Of a DNA stretch of 64,000 bases, positions 18,052-26,485 are shown one piece after another. The notes beneath the pieces are model-generated. The model searched no databases and was not told where the DNA came from. It saw nothing but the letters and a program-made list of their open reading frames with translations. A program made the translations under genes and the position numbers. Origin of the DNA: SVMC01 sp045601345. GTDB taxonomy: Bacteria; Bacillota; Clostridia; Oscillospirales; Oscillospiraceae. The stretch is from positions 20,101 to 84,100 of the forward strand of contig JAZRZL010000075.1 in assembly GCA_045601345.1 (NCBI GenBank), in the 5' to 3' direction. Position 1 is the first letter of the stretch, and every line of letters begins with the position of its first letter.

Positions 18052-18893
18052 GTTGTTTTCCTCCTAAAAACGAATCCAAACATTGTCATTAAAACAAATG
18101 CAATAATATCTACGCCAACGATCGTGGAGCCAACCGGCGTTCCGGCAAGTACAGAAATCAGAATGCCAAGGGTAGAGCAGCATACTGACAGCACCGCAGA
18201 ACAAATCGTTACGGATTTAAAGCTGCGAAACACCCGCATGGCAGACAGTGCCGGGAAAATCACCAGTGCAGAAATGAGCAGCGAACCGACCAGATTCATT
18301 GCCAGCACAATGATCACTGCAATAATCACGGCAATGAGCAGGTTATAAAGCTTCGCTTTGGTTCCCGTAGCCACGGCAAAAGCCTCATCGAAGGTCACAC
18401 AGAAAATCTTGTTATAGAAGAAGATGAAAGCCAGCACCACGACCACGGAAAGGCTGATGCAAAGCCACACATCGGTCTTGGACAGGGTCAAAATAGATGT
18501 GGAGCCAAACAAGGTCGTACAGACATCACCCGACAGGTTGGACGATGTGGAAAACAGGTTCAGCAATAAATAACCGATCGCCAAAGCGCCAACCGAGATC
18601 ATAGCCACCGCAGCATCGCCCTTGATTTTTGCATTCTGCCCGGTGCGCAGAAGCAGGACAGCACTGATAATGGTGATGGGCAGGATCAGGAGCATATCAT
18701 TGGTCAGACCCAGCACACCGGCCACAGCCATCGCGCCAAAGGCCACATGGGAAAGGCCGTCACCGATAAAGGAGAAGCGCTTGAGTACCAGCGTAACACC
18801 CAGAAGGGAGGAGCACAGAGAAATCAGCACACCCACAATGAGCGCATAGCGAACAAAGGGATACTGGAAATAGGCAATTAGCTTATCCATCAT
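18048..18893 (-). CDS. znuB: Zinc ABC transporter permease ZnuB
   Basis: 281 residues with about eight to nine membrane helices, matching ABC-3 (ZnuB/MntB) permeases: SLCSSLLGVTLVLKRFSFIG, DGLSHVAFGAMAVAG near the N-terminus, then FYNKIFCVTFDEAFAVATG, MNLVGSLLISALVIFPALSA and SVLAGTPVGSTIVGVDIIAF. It forms the membrane channel for Zn2+ import with ZnuC and ZnuA. The frame is open to 19025, but GGGGAGGGG and the Met-Met at 18893/18890, overlapping the znuC end by about 10 bases, mark the start. Zinc specificity is inferred from the Zur-type operator and the His-rich ZnuA. Confidence 0.88.
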   Translation of the reverse strand: MMDKLIAYFQYPFVRYALIVGVLISLCSSLLGVTLVLKRFSFIGDGLSHVAFGAMAVAGVLGLTNDMLLILPITIISAVLLLRTGQNAKIKGDAAVAMISVGALAIGYLLLNLFSTSSNLSGDVCTTLFGSTSILTLSKTDVWLCISLSVVVVLAFIFFYNKIFCVTFDEAFAVATGTKAKLYNLLIAVIIAVIIVLAMNLVGSLLISALVIFPALSAMRVFRSFKSVTICSAVLSVCCSTLGILISVLAGTPVGSTIVGVDIIAFVLMTMFGFVFRRKTT

Positions 18894-19596
18894 ACCGTTC
18901 CCCTCCCCTCGCGGTAAAGCCCATTGCCGCATCACTGGAAAGATACGTCTGCTTCGAGCCAAAAAATACAGATTTGCCAATATGCAGAATATGACTGGCA
19001 TAGCGCCGTGCAGCTTCCAAATCATGGGAAATCATGATAATTGTGATCCCCTCCTGATTGAGCTGGGAAATCAACTGGTACATTTCCGCTGTGACCTTGG
19101 GATCCAGCCCCGATACCGGCTCATCGAGCAGCAGAACCCGCTTCGTAGCGCACAAGGCTCTTGCCAGAAGTACCCGCTGCTGCTGGCCGCCGGAAAGCTC
19201 CCGATAGCAGCGCTGCCGGAGATGGGTAATCCCCATGCGCTCCATATTCTCCCGGGCAAGCTGCTTATCTTCTTTGGAATAGAAAGGACGCAGGCCGCAT
19301 CTACCCTGACAGCCAGACAGAACAATCTCCCAAACCGTAGCCGGAAAATCCCGCTGCACCACAGTCTGCTGGGGCAGATAGCCGATTTCATTCCGGCGCA
19401 GGCCATCGTCGGTTTGAATGGTGCCGGAAATGGGCATCTGGAGGCCAAGAAGTGTTTTCATGAGTGTGGATTTGCCGGAGCCATTTTCACCCACAATGCA
19501 AAGGTAATCCCCCTGATGGACTTCAAACGTCAAATCATGGAGTATTTCCCTGCCGTCATAGCCCAAGCAAAGATTTTGACAGCTAAGCTGCGACAT
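18883..19596 (-). CDS. znuC: Zinc ABC transporter ATP-binding protein ZnuC
   Basis: 237 residues with all ABC ATPase motifs: Walker A GENGSGKST (about 36-44), Q-loop YLPQQ, signature LSGGQQQR (about 135-142), Walker B RVLLLDEP and the H-loop ISHD. The best relatives by motif are ZnuC/MntA-type ATPases of metal importers. It hydrolyses ATP on the cytoplasmic face to drive ZnuB. It starts 12 bases after znuA and overlaps znuB. Confidence 0.9.
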   Translation of the reverse strand: MSQLSCQNLCLGYDGREILHDLTFEVHQGDYLCIVGENGSGKSTLMKTLLGLQMPISGTIQTDDGLRRNEIGYLPQQTVVQRDFPATVWEIVLSGCQGRCGLRPFYSKEDKQLARENMERMGITHLRQRCYRELSGGQQQRVLLARALCATKRVLLLDEPVSGLDPKVTAEMYQLISQLNQEGITIIMISHDLEAARRYASHILHIGKSVFFGSKQTYLSSDAAMGFTARGGERYDG

Positions 19597-19608
19597 ATCG
19601 CTTCCTCC

Positions 19609-20589
19609 TTATGCCAGCGCCGCCTTCAGCGCTTCAAGATTCTTCTCCATAATGGAGAGGTAGGTCACACCATTCTTAACATCCTGAGCGGTCGTAGACT
19701 GCATGGAGTCCATCGTCTGTATCTGTGCGGACTGAGACTGGGTTGATGCAATGATTGTCTCGGCAATGCGCTTGTCAGAGCCTTCAAGCGTCATGACCGT
19801 GTGCAGACCCAGCTCATCCACCTTGCTGCTGAGGAAGCTGATGGTCTCAAAGCTGGCTTCACTTTCCGCAGAGCAGCCCACAAAGGCAGCGTAATAATCA
19901 AGACCGTAATCGTCTACAAGATAACGGAACGGAAAACGGTCACCAAAAAGAACCGTTTTGACCGCTGCAGCATCTACTACTGATTGATAGCGAGCATCAA
20001 GTGCGTTGATTTTCTCCATATACGCAGAAGCATTTGCAGTATAAATATCCGCGCTTTCTGCATCAACCTCTGCAAGGGCATCACGGATAGCCCCAACAAG
20101 AATGGCAGCATTTTTCAGAGAGAGCCAAATGTGTTCATCGTATTCGACTTCTTCGTGTTCATGCTCCTCTTCGTGTTCATGCTCTTCGGCTTCCATACCT
20201 TCCTTGATTTCTTCCTCCTTGACAGCATCACCGAGAACATTGAGAAGATCAATCACAACCATATCCTTGTTGGTTGCCTCCTTCAGCGCATCCTCCACCC
20301 ATTCATCGGATTCACCGCCGACATAGATAAAGAGGTCACAGGTGGAAATACGGATGATATCGTCCGCTGTAGGCTGGTAGCTGTGCAGATCCACGCCGTT
20401 ATCAAGCAGCATATCCACATCCGCATTGGCAGCCCGATCGCCCAAAAGCTGCATCACCCAATCATAGACCGGAAAAATGGTGGTAACAATGGAGAGCTTG
20501 CCGCTATCTGCGGAGTTGATCTTTCCGCAGCCGGAGAATAGGCTCAAAACGAGAAGGAACGCCAGAAATAGGGAAATAAGTTTTTTCAT
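19609..20589 (-). CDS. znuA: Zinc-binding lipoprotein ZnuA
   Basis: 326 residues. The lipobox LFSGC places the lipidated Cys at 21. It is a cluster A-I substrate-binding protein with His69 (DLHSYQP) and His153 (YDEHIWLS) as metal ligands, and a His/Glu-rich loop at 135-150 (four His in EHEHEEEHEHEE) typical of zinc-specific members. The third ligand position, usually a His in an HxAFxY motif, here reads LFGDRFPFRYLVDDYGL, so the site differs from classic ZnuA. The Glu in MTLEGSDKRI may complete it. GGAGG precedes the ATG. It lies in the operon zur - small protein - znuA - znuC - znuB - lipoprotein. Confidence 0.9.
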   Translation of the reverse strand: MKKLISLFLAFLLVLSLFSGCGKINSADSGKLSIVTTIFPVYDWVMQLLGDRAANADVDMLLDNGVDLHSYQPTADDIIRISTCDLFIYVGGESDEWVEDALKEATNKDMVVIDLLNVLGDAVKEEEIKEGMEAEEHEHEEEHEHEEVEYDEHIWLSLKNAAILVGAIRDALAEVDAESADIYTANASAYMEKINALDARYQSVVDAAAVKTVLFGDRFPFRYLVDDYGLDYYAAFVGCSAESEASFETISFLSSKVDELGLHTVMTLEGSDKRIAETIIASTQSQSAQIQTMDSMQSTTAQDVKNGVTYLSIMEKNLEALKAALA

Positions 20590-20637
20590 ATGTATAAGAC
20601 CTCCAAAAAATAAGCAAAATTCGAAATCCTCTGCTAT

Positions 20638-20895
20638 TTAATTGGAGAGCTTCACCTTCAATCTGACCGGTGTAGCACCGGGGGATTGGAGCAGCCGGTA
20701 TTTTTTCAATCCCGTAAAGCCCCCAAAAACACCAATCAAAAGAATGACCGTACACGTGCTGCGCAGTGCATTTCGGCAAAGCCTTATAATCGCACATACC
20801 GGGCAGCCATCACCGATACAATCATGAAGTGGTTCTGCAACCATGGATAAAAAAATCACTGCCACAAGCAACACAATCAGGATTCGCTTCCTCAT
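20638..20895 (-). CDS. Small Cys/His membrane protein in the zur-znu operon
   Basis: 85 residues: an N-terminal hydrophobic segment (residues 4-21), then EPLHDCIGDGCPVC (His24, Asp25, Cys26, Cys31, Cys34), then a second hydrophobic stretch (about 47-63). The DC-x4-CPxC motif just outside the first membrane helix looks like a metal site. The ATG overlaps the zur stop (ATGA), with AGGAGG inside zur. I know no named family. Its position between the zinc regulator and the zinc-binding protein suggests a part in zinc sensing or delivery (inference). Confidence 0.75.
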   Translation of the reverse strand: MRKRILIVLLVAVIFLSMVAEPLHDCIGDGCPVCAIIRLCRNALRSTCTVILLIGVFGGFTGLKKYRLLQSPGATPVRLKVKLSN

Positions 20896-21278
20896 ACAGC
20901 ATCCTCCTGACATTCGCCGCAGATTCCATAGAGCACGGTGTTGGCAGGATCCACGGCAAAACGCTGGGCAGATACAATGCTCTGCAACAGCTCAACTGCG
21001 CTTTCGCCCTCGACAGGATAGATTCTGCCGCACCTCTCGCAGGACAGGTGCAGCCGATGATCTCCCTGCGCAAGCTGGAAGAAAACCTCTCTGCTTCCCG
21101 CTTTCGCGGAGCGCCTGACAAGTCCCTGTTCCTCAAGCAGCGCTAAATTGCGGTAGACAGCACTGGCGCTGATATCTTCCAGTTCGCCGGTAATCTGCTT
21201 TGCAGAAAACGCTTCATTCGGTTGCGCAGAGAAAAAATCCAGCAAGCGTCTGCGCTGCTTTGTCTGATAATTCGGCAC
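20892..21278 (-). CDS. zur: Fur-family zinc uptake regulator (Zur-like)
   Basis: 128 residues from a GTG start at 21278, chosen because GGAGGTGA lies just before it; no ATG is well placed. It has a winged helix (residues 5-65; ISASAVYRNLALLEEQGLV) and a dimerisation domain with HRLHLSCERCG and YGICGEC. Cys80/83/120/123 form the structural zinc site and His74/77 a regulatory site. Fur, Zur and PerR are similar, but the znuACB genes in the same operon point to Zur, which represses zinc uptake when zinc is plentiful. It probably controls itself through the palindrome at 21294-21312. Confidence 0.88.
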   Translation of the reverse strand: MPNYQTKQRRRLLDFFSAQPNEAFSAKQITGELEDISASAVYRNLALLEEQGLVRRSAKAGSREVFFQLAQGDHRLHLSCERCGRIYPVEGESAVELLQSIVSAQRFAVDPANTVLYGICGECQEDAV

Positions 21279-21293
21279 CTGCCTCACCTCCAA

Positions 21294-21312
21294 TTTGCGA
21301 ACTTTTCGCAAA
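21294..21312. promoter_or_regulatory. Zur-type operator palindrome
   Basis: TTTGCGAA and TTCGCAAA are perfect 8-bp arms around CTT. It lies 3 bases downstream of the -10 hexamer, over the transcription start, and ahead of the zur GTG, an ideal repressor site. Confidence 0.75.
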
Positions 21313-21315
21313 TTT

Positions 21316-21344
21316 AGTATAGCAGGATTATTTAAAAAAGTCAA
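21316..21344 (-). promoter_or_regulatory. Promoter of the zur-znu operon
   Basis: On the minus strand TTGACT (21344-21339) and TATACT (21321-21316) have a 17-base spacer. The operator overlaps the expected start point. Confidence 0.8.
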
Positions 21345-21362
21345 CTACAGTTCTTTTTTGAT

Positions 21363-21604
21363 GCACAGTAATTGAACGAGTTAAGAAAATGTGAACATTG
21401 GGCTAGACGGAAGAGGTCATTGGATGCACTGCTAAAACAGAAAATCTTCCTAACATAGAAAGCGCCCCGTCTTAGGAGGCCAACCTCATCCGCCGTCTGC
21501 GGGCGGCACCTTCCACAGCGGGGAAGGCATGGGCTGCTAACTTAACGCCATGGAGAACCGTCTCCTTGTTACTCATATTTTCTTAACTTGTTCAATTACC
21601 GTGG
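21363..21604. repeat. MITE-like repeat, copy C (complete with terminal inverted repeats)
   Basis: The left end reads CACAGTAATTGAACGAGTTA then AGAAAATGTGAACATTGGG. The right end, reverse complemented, reads CACGGTAATTGAACAAGTTA then AGAAAATATGAG. The arms match over about 30 bases. The core includes CCTCATCCGCCGTCTGCGGG and GCTAACTTAACGCCATGGAG. It sits between the divergent zur and glycan operons, directly upstream of the latter's promoter. Confidence 0.85.
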
Positions 21605-21616
21605 GCGGAATCGCGG

Positions 21617-21645
21617 TTGACTTCGGATATTTGCTGATATATAAT
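21617..21645 (+). promoter_or_regulatory. Promoter of the surface-glycan operon
   Basis: TTGACT (21617-21622) and TATAAT (21640-21645) with a 17-base spacer, about 13 bases past the end of repeat copy C. Confidence 0.75.
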
Positions 21646-21690
21646 ACAAGATGTCGAAATATCGTCCTCCCTGGAAGGAATCCGATTTTC

Positions 21691-23142
21691 ATGAAATCTT
21701 TGGCCAAAAATTCGATTTTTAATACTTTATGCCAGTTGACCAACACGCTGCTACCGTTTATTACCTCCATGTATGTCTCCCGGGTGCTGCTGAGCGATGG
21801 TATAGGGCTGGTGGCTTACGGTAAAAATATTGCCTCCTATTTTGTCATGCTGGCACCGCTGGGGCTTCCTCTGTACGGCGTGCGCGAAATTGCTCGGATT
21901 CGGGAAAATCAGATGATGACCAACCAGCTCTTTACGGAGCTTTTTATCATCAATCTGCTTTCCACGGTGCTTTCCTCTACCATTTTTCTGTGCCTTTTGT
22001 ATGCCGTGCCCAGCTTTCGGGCGGATATTTTCCTGTTCCTCAGTTGGGGAATGCAGGTATTTATGAATGTGTTCAACATTGATTGGGTGTATCAGGGGCA
22101 GGAGGATTATGTCAGTTTGGCTTGGCGCAATATCGTGATCCGCATTGCGTGTTTTATTGCAGTTTTGTGCTTTGTCAAGGAGCGTTCGGACTATATTACT
22201 TATGCGTTTATCTCCTGTGCCGGAATTTGCCTGAATTATCTTGTCAACTTTACCGGCGTATGGACGTATGCCCGCTTTGATTTCCGGGGGCTGAACCTGC
22301 GGCGGCATATAAAGCCCTTGCTCATGCTGGCGTGTATTCTCTTTTTCTATACCGCCTACAACCGCACGGACATCACCATGCTGGGTATGTTCTCCACCGA
22401 AGCACAGACCGGCATTTATTACAATGCCCACCGGATCATTGAGATCATTGTCAATGTCTGCCTTGCTGTCACCACAGCGTTTCTTCCCAGTATGGCGTAC
22501 TGCTACCAGACGGATCGGGAGCATTTTTTTGAGCTTCTGGAGCTGGGCACGAAAATCATCTGCTTTATCTCCATTCCCATGGCGGCGGGGGTCTTTGTGC
22601 TGGCACCCTATGCACTGGATGTGATCTATGGTGCGGAGTTTCTGCCCGGTGGCGCGGTCATTCGTGTATTCACGGGGCTGATTTTGCTCAAAGCTTTTGG
22701 AACTCTCATGTGCTATCAGCCCATTATGGCTACTGGCAATGAAAAAAAGCTCCTGCCCGCCTATGTGCTGGCGGCGCTTGTCAATATCACGTTCAATGCC
22801 CTTCTGATTCCCGTCCTCCATGCGGTGGGTGCGGCAGTTGCCTCGGTCATCAGTGAACTGGCGGTATTTTGTGTGCAGTATTTCTCCATGCGCAAGGTGC
22901 TGCGCTATCCGAGGATGGCGAAGCCGCTGGCCACGGCGGTATTCTCGGCGGCGTTGATGGCGCTTGCCATGTGGCTGGTGATCCGGCGGCTCAGCGATGC
23001 GCTGCTGATCTGCATCGTTGGCTTTGTGGCAGGTGTGGCGGTTTACCTTGGCGTGAATTTACTGCTCAAAACAGACCTCCTCTATGAATGGCTGGGGGCG
23101 CTTCGGAAGCTCCTTACAGCAAGAAAGGAAAGGAATTCCTAA
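21691..23142 (+). CDS. Polysaccharide flippase (Wzx/PST family)
   Basis: 483 residues with about 12-14 membrane helices, of the oligosaccharide-flippase (MATE/MVF superfamily) type: NTLLPFITSMYVSRVLLSDGIG near the start, YGVREIARIR, INLLSTVLSS, FNIDWVYQGQEDY, and ATGNEKKLLPAY in a middle loop. It would move lipid-linked glycan units across the membrane. The frame is open back to 21550 through the repeat, but the promoter at 21617-21645 and GGAAGGA before the ATG at 21691 fix the start. It is first of five tightly packed genes. Confidence 0.85.
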   Translation: MKSLAKNSIFNTLCQLTNTLLPFITSMYVSRVLLSDGIGLVAYGKNIASYFVMLAPLGLPLYGVREIARIRENQMMTNQLFTELFIINLLSTVLSSTIFLCLLYAVPSFRADIFLFLSWGMQVFMNVFNIDWVYQGQEDYVSLAWRNIVIRIACFIAVLCFVKERSDYITYAFISCAGICLNYLVNFTGVWTYARFDFRGLNLRRHIKPLLMLACILFFYTAYNRTDITMLGMFSTEAQTGIYYNAHRIIEIIVNVCLAVTTAFLPSMAYCYQTDREHFFELLELGTKIICFISIPMAAGVFVLAPYALDVIYGAEFLPGGAVIRVFTGLILLKAFGTLMCYQPIMATGNEKKLLPAYVLAALVNITFNALLIPVLHAVGAAVASVISELAVFCVQYFSMRKVLRYPRMAKPLATAVFSAALMALAMWLVIRRLSDALLICIVGFVAGVAVYLGVNLLLKTDLLYEWLGALRKLLTARKERNS

Positions 23143-23598
23143 ATGAAGCTTTGTCTTGCAGCCTCTACCGGCGGACATTATGAGCAGCTGATGATGCTCC
23201 GTCCGCTTTCGGAGAAGCATTCGTGTTTTGTCCTTACTGAGCGCACGAGCTATGCTTTGACGGATCAAAAATTAAAAACCTATTATGTCACCCAGATGAA
23301 CCGCAAGGAATGGACGGTCGCCTTCAAGCTGGTGGGTGCTGCATTTAAATCCCTGTATATTATCCTCCGGGAGCGCCCCGATGCCATCATCTGCACGGGT
23401 GTGCTGGCAATGGTGCCGATGTGTCTTCTTATGAAGCTTTTCGGAAAAAAGCTCATCTATATTGAATCCTTTGCCAAAACCGATTCCCCCACGCTGACGG
23501 GCAAGCTTCTCTGCAAGTATGCCGACCAGTTCTATGTCCAGTGGGAGAGTATGCTTGCGGTCTATCCCAACGCTATCTATGTTGGCGGCATTTACTAG
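23143..23598 (+). CDS. Alg14/PssD-like glycosyltransferase membrane subunit
   Basis: 151 residues. CLAASTGGHYEQLMML at the start and DAIICTGVLAMVPMCLL, KKLIYIESFAKTDSPTLTG, ADQFYVQWESM are typical of Alg14/PssD/CpsF proteins. These anchor the catalytic Alg13/PssE partner to the membrane and help bind the lipid acceptor. The partner gene follows after 9 bases. The ATG lies right after the flippase stop, with AAAGGAAAGG before it. Confidence 0.85.
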   Translation: MKLCLAASTGGHYEQLMMLRPLSEKHSCFVLTERTSYALTDQKLKTYYVTQMNRKEWTVAFKLVGAAFKSLYIILRERPDAIICTGVLAMVPMCLLMKLFGKKLIYIESFAKTDSPTLTGKLLCKYADQFYVQWESMLAVYPNAIYVGGIY

Positions 23599-23607
23599 GA
23601 GGCAGCC

Positions 23608-24099
23608 ATGATTTTTGTGACCCTTGGCTCTCAGAAATTCCAGTTTAACCGCCTTCTGAAGGAGCTGGATCGTCTGATTGAGCAGAATATCATTTGTGAG
23701 CCGGTGTTTGCGCAGGTAGGCAGCAGCGACTATACTCCTCGGCACTATGAATACAAGCGATTCCTTGACCAAGACGAATTTGCTTTGCAGCAGTCCCGCG
23801 CCGATATTATCATCACCCACGGCGGCACCGGTGCCATCATCGGTGGCGTGAAAAAGGGGAAAAAGGTCATTGCTGTGCCCAGAAGCGCAAAATATGGCGA
23901 GCACGTAGATGACCACCAGCTCCAGATCATTTCACAGTTCGGCACGATGGACATTATGGAGCCGTGCTTTGATGTTGCCGAATTGGGTAAGGCTTATCTG
24001 GCGGCGAAGGAGAAAACCTATACGCCCTACCAATCCAATACACAGAACATTCTGGATCGTATTGAAGCCTATCTGCAAGATGCAGAAAAACACAGATAG
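23608..24099 (+). CDS. Alg13/PssE-like glycosyltransferase catalytic subunit
   Basis: 163 residues. FVTLGSQKFQFNRLLKELD, DIIITHGGTGAIIGGVKKGKK and VPRSAKYGEHVDDHQLQI give the GT28 C-terminal (MurG-like) nucleotide-sugar binding pattern of Alg13/PssE. Together with the preceding gene it would form a two-subunit transferase adding a sugar to a lipid-linked acceptor. AGGAGGCAGCC precedes the ATG. Confidence 0.88.
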   Translation: MIFVTLGSQKFQFNRLLKELDRLIEQNIICEPVFAQVGSSDYTPRHYEYKRFLDQDEFALQQSRADIIITHGGTGAIIGGVKKGKKVIAVPRSAKYGEHVDDHQLQIISQFGTMDIMEPCFDVAELGKAYLAAKEKTYTPYQSNTQNILDRIEAYLQDAEKHR

Positions 24100-24105
24100 G
24101 GGTGC

Positions 24106-25176
24106 ATGACGGTGAAGCTGCTGGTCGTTTCCAATTTATATCCCAATGAAGCACATCCGGCCTACGGCACCTTTGTAGCACGGTTCTGTGAGCAGCTTGA
24201 CACGCTGGAGATAGACTACGACAAGGTTGTCATGTACCAGTCGAATGGCAAACTGAAGAAAGCTTGGGGCTATGTCCGCTTTTACATTGCCTCCTTTTTT
24301 GCTTGCCTGTCCCGGAAGTATGATACGGTCTATGTCCACTTTGCTTCCCACAGCGCCCCCGGGGTGCTGCTGGCGGGAAAGTTCCGCAAATTCCGGCTAA
24401 TTACCAATACCCACGGCAGCGATGTAGACCCCCAAACCCCCACGCAGGAGAAATTCCAAATTTTTACCAGAAAGCTGATTGCCCGAAGTGATTCCGTGGT
24501 GGTTCCCTCGCCCTATTTTCAAAGCCATGTTGCGGAAAAATATGCCTATCCGGCGGAGCACATTTTTGTGTATCCCTCTGGCGGGGTTGCCAGCTTTTTT
24601 TCCCGTGAGCCAGGAGAAAAGAAAGGCAATTGCCTGAAGGGAACTGCCTTCCGGGTGGGTTTTGTGGGAAGGCTGGAAAAGAATAAGGGCTGGGATACCT
24701 TTGTAGAGGCTGCGGCTCTTTTGAAAGACGAATTTCCAAATTTCCAGTTTATTATGGTCGGTACTGGCACAGGAGAAAAAGCACTGGAGGCGATGTGCGC
24801 AGAACGGAAGCTTGACCTGATTCGTTATCCACTGCTGAATCAAAAAAGCCTTGCAGAGCTGTTTTCCTGTCTGGATGTCTTTGCCTTCCCTACAAGGGGA
24901 GAGAGTCTGGGGCTGGTTGGGCTGGAGGCTATGGCCAGTGGCGTGGCTGTGATTGCCAGTGACTGCGCTGCACCGAAGTATTATATTTCTCATGGCTATA
25001 ATGGCCTGAAATTTCCTCCCGGCGATGCAAAAGCGCTTGCGGAGGCCATTAAAACCTATTACCTTTTGCCGGAGGAAAAGAAAAAAGAAATGCTGGCACA
25101 GGGTTACCAGACTGCGCTGGCATATGCGCCGGATAAAATACGGAGCACACTGGAAACGATTCTGAAGGAGAGCTGA
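24106..25176 (+). CDS. GT4-family glycosyltransferase
   Basis: 356 residues. A GT-B fold is indicated by LLVVSNLYPNEAHPAYGTF at the start, FRVGFVGRLEKNKGWDTFVEAA in the middle, and the EX7E motif (Glu266 to Glu274 in GESLGLVGLEAMASG). It probably extends the lipid-linked glycan; donor and acceptor are unknown. A GTG 6 bases downstream of the ATG is an alternative start. The gene lies 6 bases after the previous stop. Confidence 0.88.
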   Translation: MTVKLLVVSNLYPNEAHPAYGTFVARFCEQLDTLEIDYDKVVMYQSNGKLKKAWGYVRFYIASFFACLSRKYDTVYVHFASHSAPGVLLAGKFRKFRLITNTHGSDVDPQTPTQEKFQIFTRKLIARSDSVVVPSPYFQSHVAEKYAYPAEHIFVYPSGGVASFFSREPGEKKGNCLKGTAFRVGFVGRLEKNKGWDTFVEAAALLKDEFPNFQFIMVGTGTGEKALEAMCAERKLDLIRYPLLNQKSLAELFSCLDVFAFPTRGESLGLVGLEAMASGVAVIASDCAAPKYYISHGYNGLKFPPGDAKALAEAIKTYYLLPEEKKKEMLAQGYQTALAYAPDKIRSTLETILKES

Positions 25177-25182
25177 GAGACG

Positions 25183-26169
25183 ATGGTACAACCCCTGATT
25201 TCGGTAATTATCCCCGTATACAATGTCGAACCGTATCTTGAAAAATGCCTGAAATCCATTTTGGCGCAGACCTACCCCAATTTTGAGGTTTTGGCAGTCA
25301 ATGACGGTTCTACCGATGGCTGTGCCGCCATTCTGGAGGCCTTTGCCACGAAGGATCGCCGTCTGCACGTCTTCACGCAGGAAAACAGCGGCGTCTCTGC
25401 TGCCAGAAATTTGGGGCTGGATCGTGCCGCGGGAGAGTATATCGCGTTCCTGGATTCCGATGACTGGGTTGAACCGAAATTCCTGCAAACCCTCTATACC
25501 TGTCTGACAAAGTATGAGGCAGATATCTCGATTTGCAACATCCACTATATCTATGCCGATGGCTCTTTTGGAAAGCGCACGCCGAAAATTCTTGAGGAGG
25601 CAGTCGTCGATACCCGGGAGGCTTATTCTGATCTTCTGCTGGAGGAAAAATTCCGCTCCCATGTCTATAATAAGCTCTATAAAGCAGAACTGTTTTCCGA
25701 TCTGCGGTTCCCGGCCATGCCCGTCCACGAGGACTCCTATATTATGTTCCCCCTGTTTTCCCGGGCGAAGCGGGTGGCGTATACGCCCTTCTACGGTTAT
25801 TACTATTTGCAGCGCCGACCGAACAGTCTGCTCACTACCTGCTTCAATGAAAACCGCTTCTTGTTGTTTACGTCCATTGACCACGCCCTTCCTATAGCAA
25901 AGGCGTTGGGTCTGGAGACCGAGCATCGTGCCTTTACATTTCACAACGTAGTCAGCCTGTGCAACCATCTGGTGAACTGCTATGCAAACCTCAGCCGCTC
26001 CCAGAAAAAGGACTATTGCAGCCGCGTCCGCAGTGCCCTGCGCACCTATGGATCACCTAAGGGCAATCCCTATATCTCCAAAGTGACCCGCTTCCGCCTT
26101 TTCCTGATTTCCCATTGCTTCCCGCTGTATGTTGTTGTCTATAAGCTCATAAAAAAGCTCGGAATATAA
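25183..26169 (+). CDS. GT2-family glycosyltransferase
   Basis: 328 residues. A GT-A fold: SVIIPVYNVEPYLEKCLKSI, AVNDGSTDGC and the DxD-type FLDSDDW (Asp91, Asp93). The C-terminal half, with NKLYKAELF and HEDSYIMFPLF, fits CpsI/EpsJ-like enzymes. It is the last gene of the glycan operon and is followed by a hairpin terminator. A polymerase and a priming transferase are not found nearby. Confidence 0.88.
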   Translation: MVQPLISVIIPVYNVEPYLEKCLKSILAQTYPNFEVLAVNDGSTDGCAAILEAFATKDRRLHVFTQENSGVSAARNLGLDRAAGEYIAFLDSDDWVEPKFLQTLYTCLTKYEADISICNIHYIYADGSFGKRTPKILEEAVVDTREAYSDLLLEEKFRSHVYNKLYKAELFSDLRFPAMPVHEDSYIMFPLFSRAKRVAYTPFYGYYYLQRRPNSLLTTCFNENRFLLFTSIDHALPIAKALGLETEHRAFTFHNVVSLCNHLVNCYANLSRSQKKDYCSRVRSALRTYGSPKGNPYISKVTRFRLFLISHCFPLYVVVYKLIKKLGI

Positions 26170-26193
26170 GGCCATATCGCATCTCTCAAAGAA

Positions 26194-26250
26194 ATGCTCC
26201 CTTCATGATGAACAGTGACTTTTATTTCACTGTCTTCATAAAGGGAGCAT
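26194..26250 (+). terminator. Terminator of the surface-glycan operon
   Basis: ATGCTCCCTT and AAGGGAGCAT close a long stem with an inner CAGTGA/TCACTG hairpin, then ATCATTTT. It starts 24 bases after the last gene. Confidence 0.7.
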
Positions 26251-26485
26251 ATCATTTTCTGGGTTGAGAGTTTTCTGCTGGTTGTCAGCCTTGGCTTTAG
26301 ATGCCATTAAGGTGCGGCAGTTATCCTGCCCCGCATACAGCACGACTTTTACGGTGCTCTCTCACCGAAGTCATTACTACCTCGCTTTTCTTATATGTAA
26401 TTCAGAGACAACGGTCGATCGAATTTTGCGAAAAAAATAGTGTGTGAATCGTGGCAGTGTATCAGATAACAATGGATATTCCCCC
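26251..26485. other. Gap with no recognised gene
   Basis: The minus strand holds a roughly 50-codon open frame ending with NPENDMLPL and a stop in the terminator stem. It has no good start or ribosome site and could be a decayed gene end. Nothing else is evident. Confidence 0.35.

Noticed and set aside
26251..26485. Remnant of a transposase or other gene on the minus strand
   Set aside because: About 50 codons are open and end in NPENDMLPL, but there is no start, ribosome site or recognisable motif.
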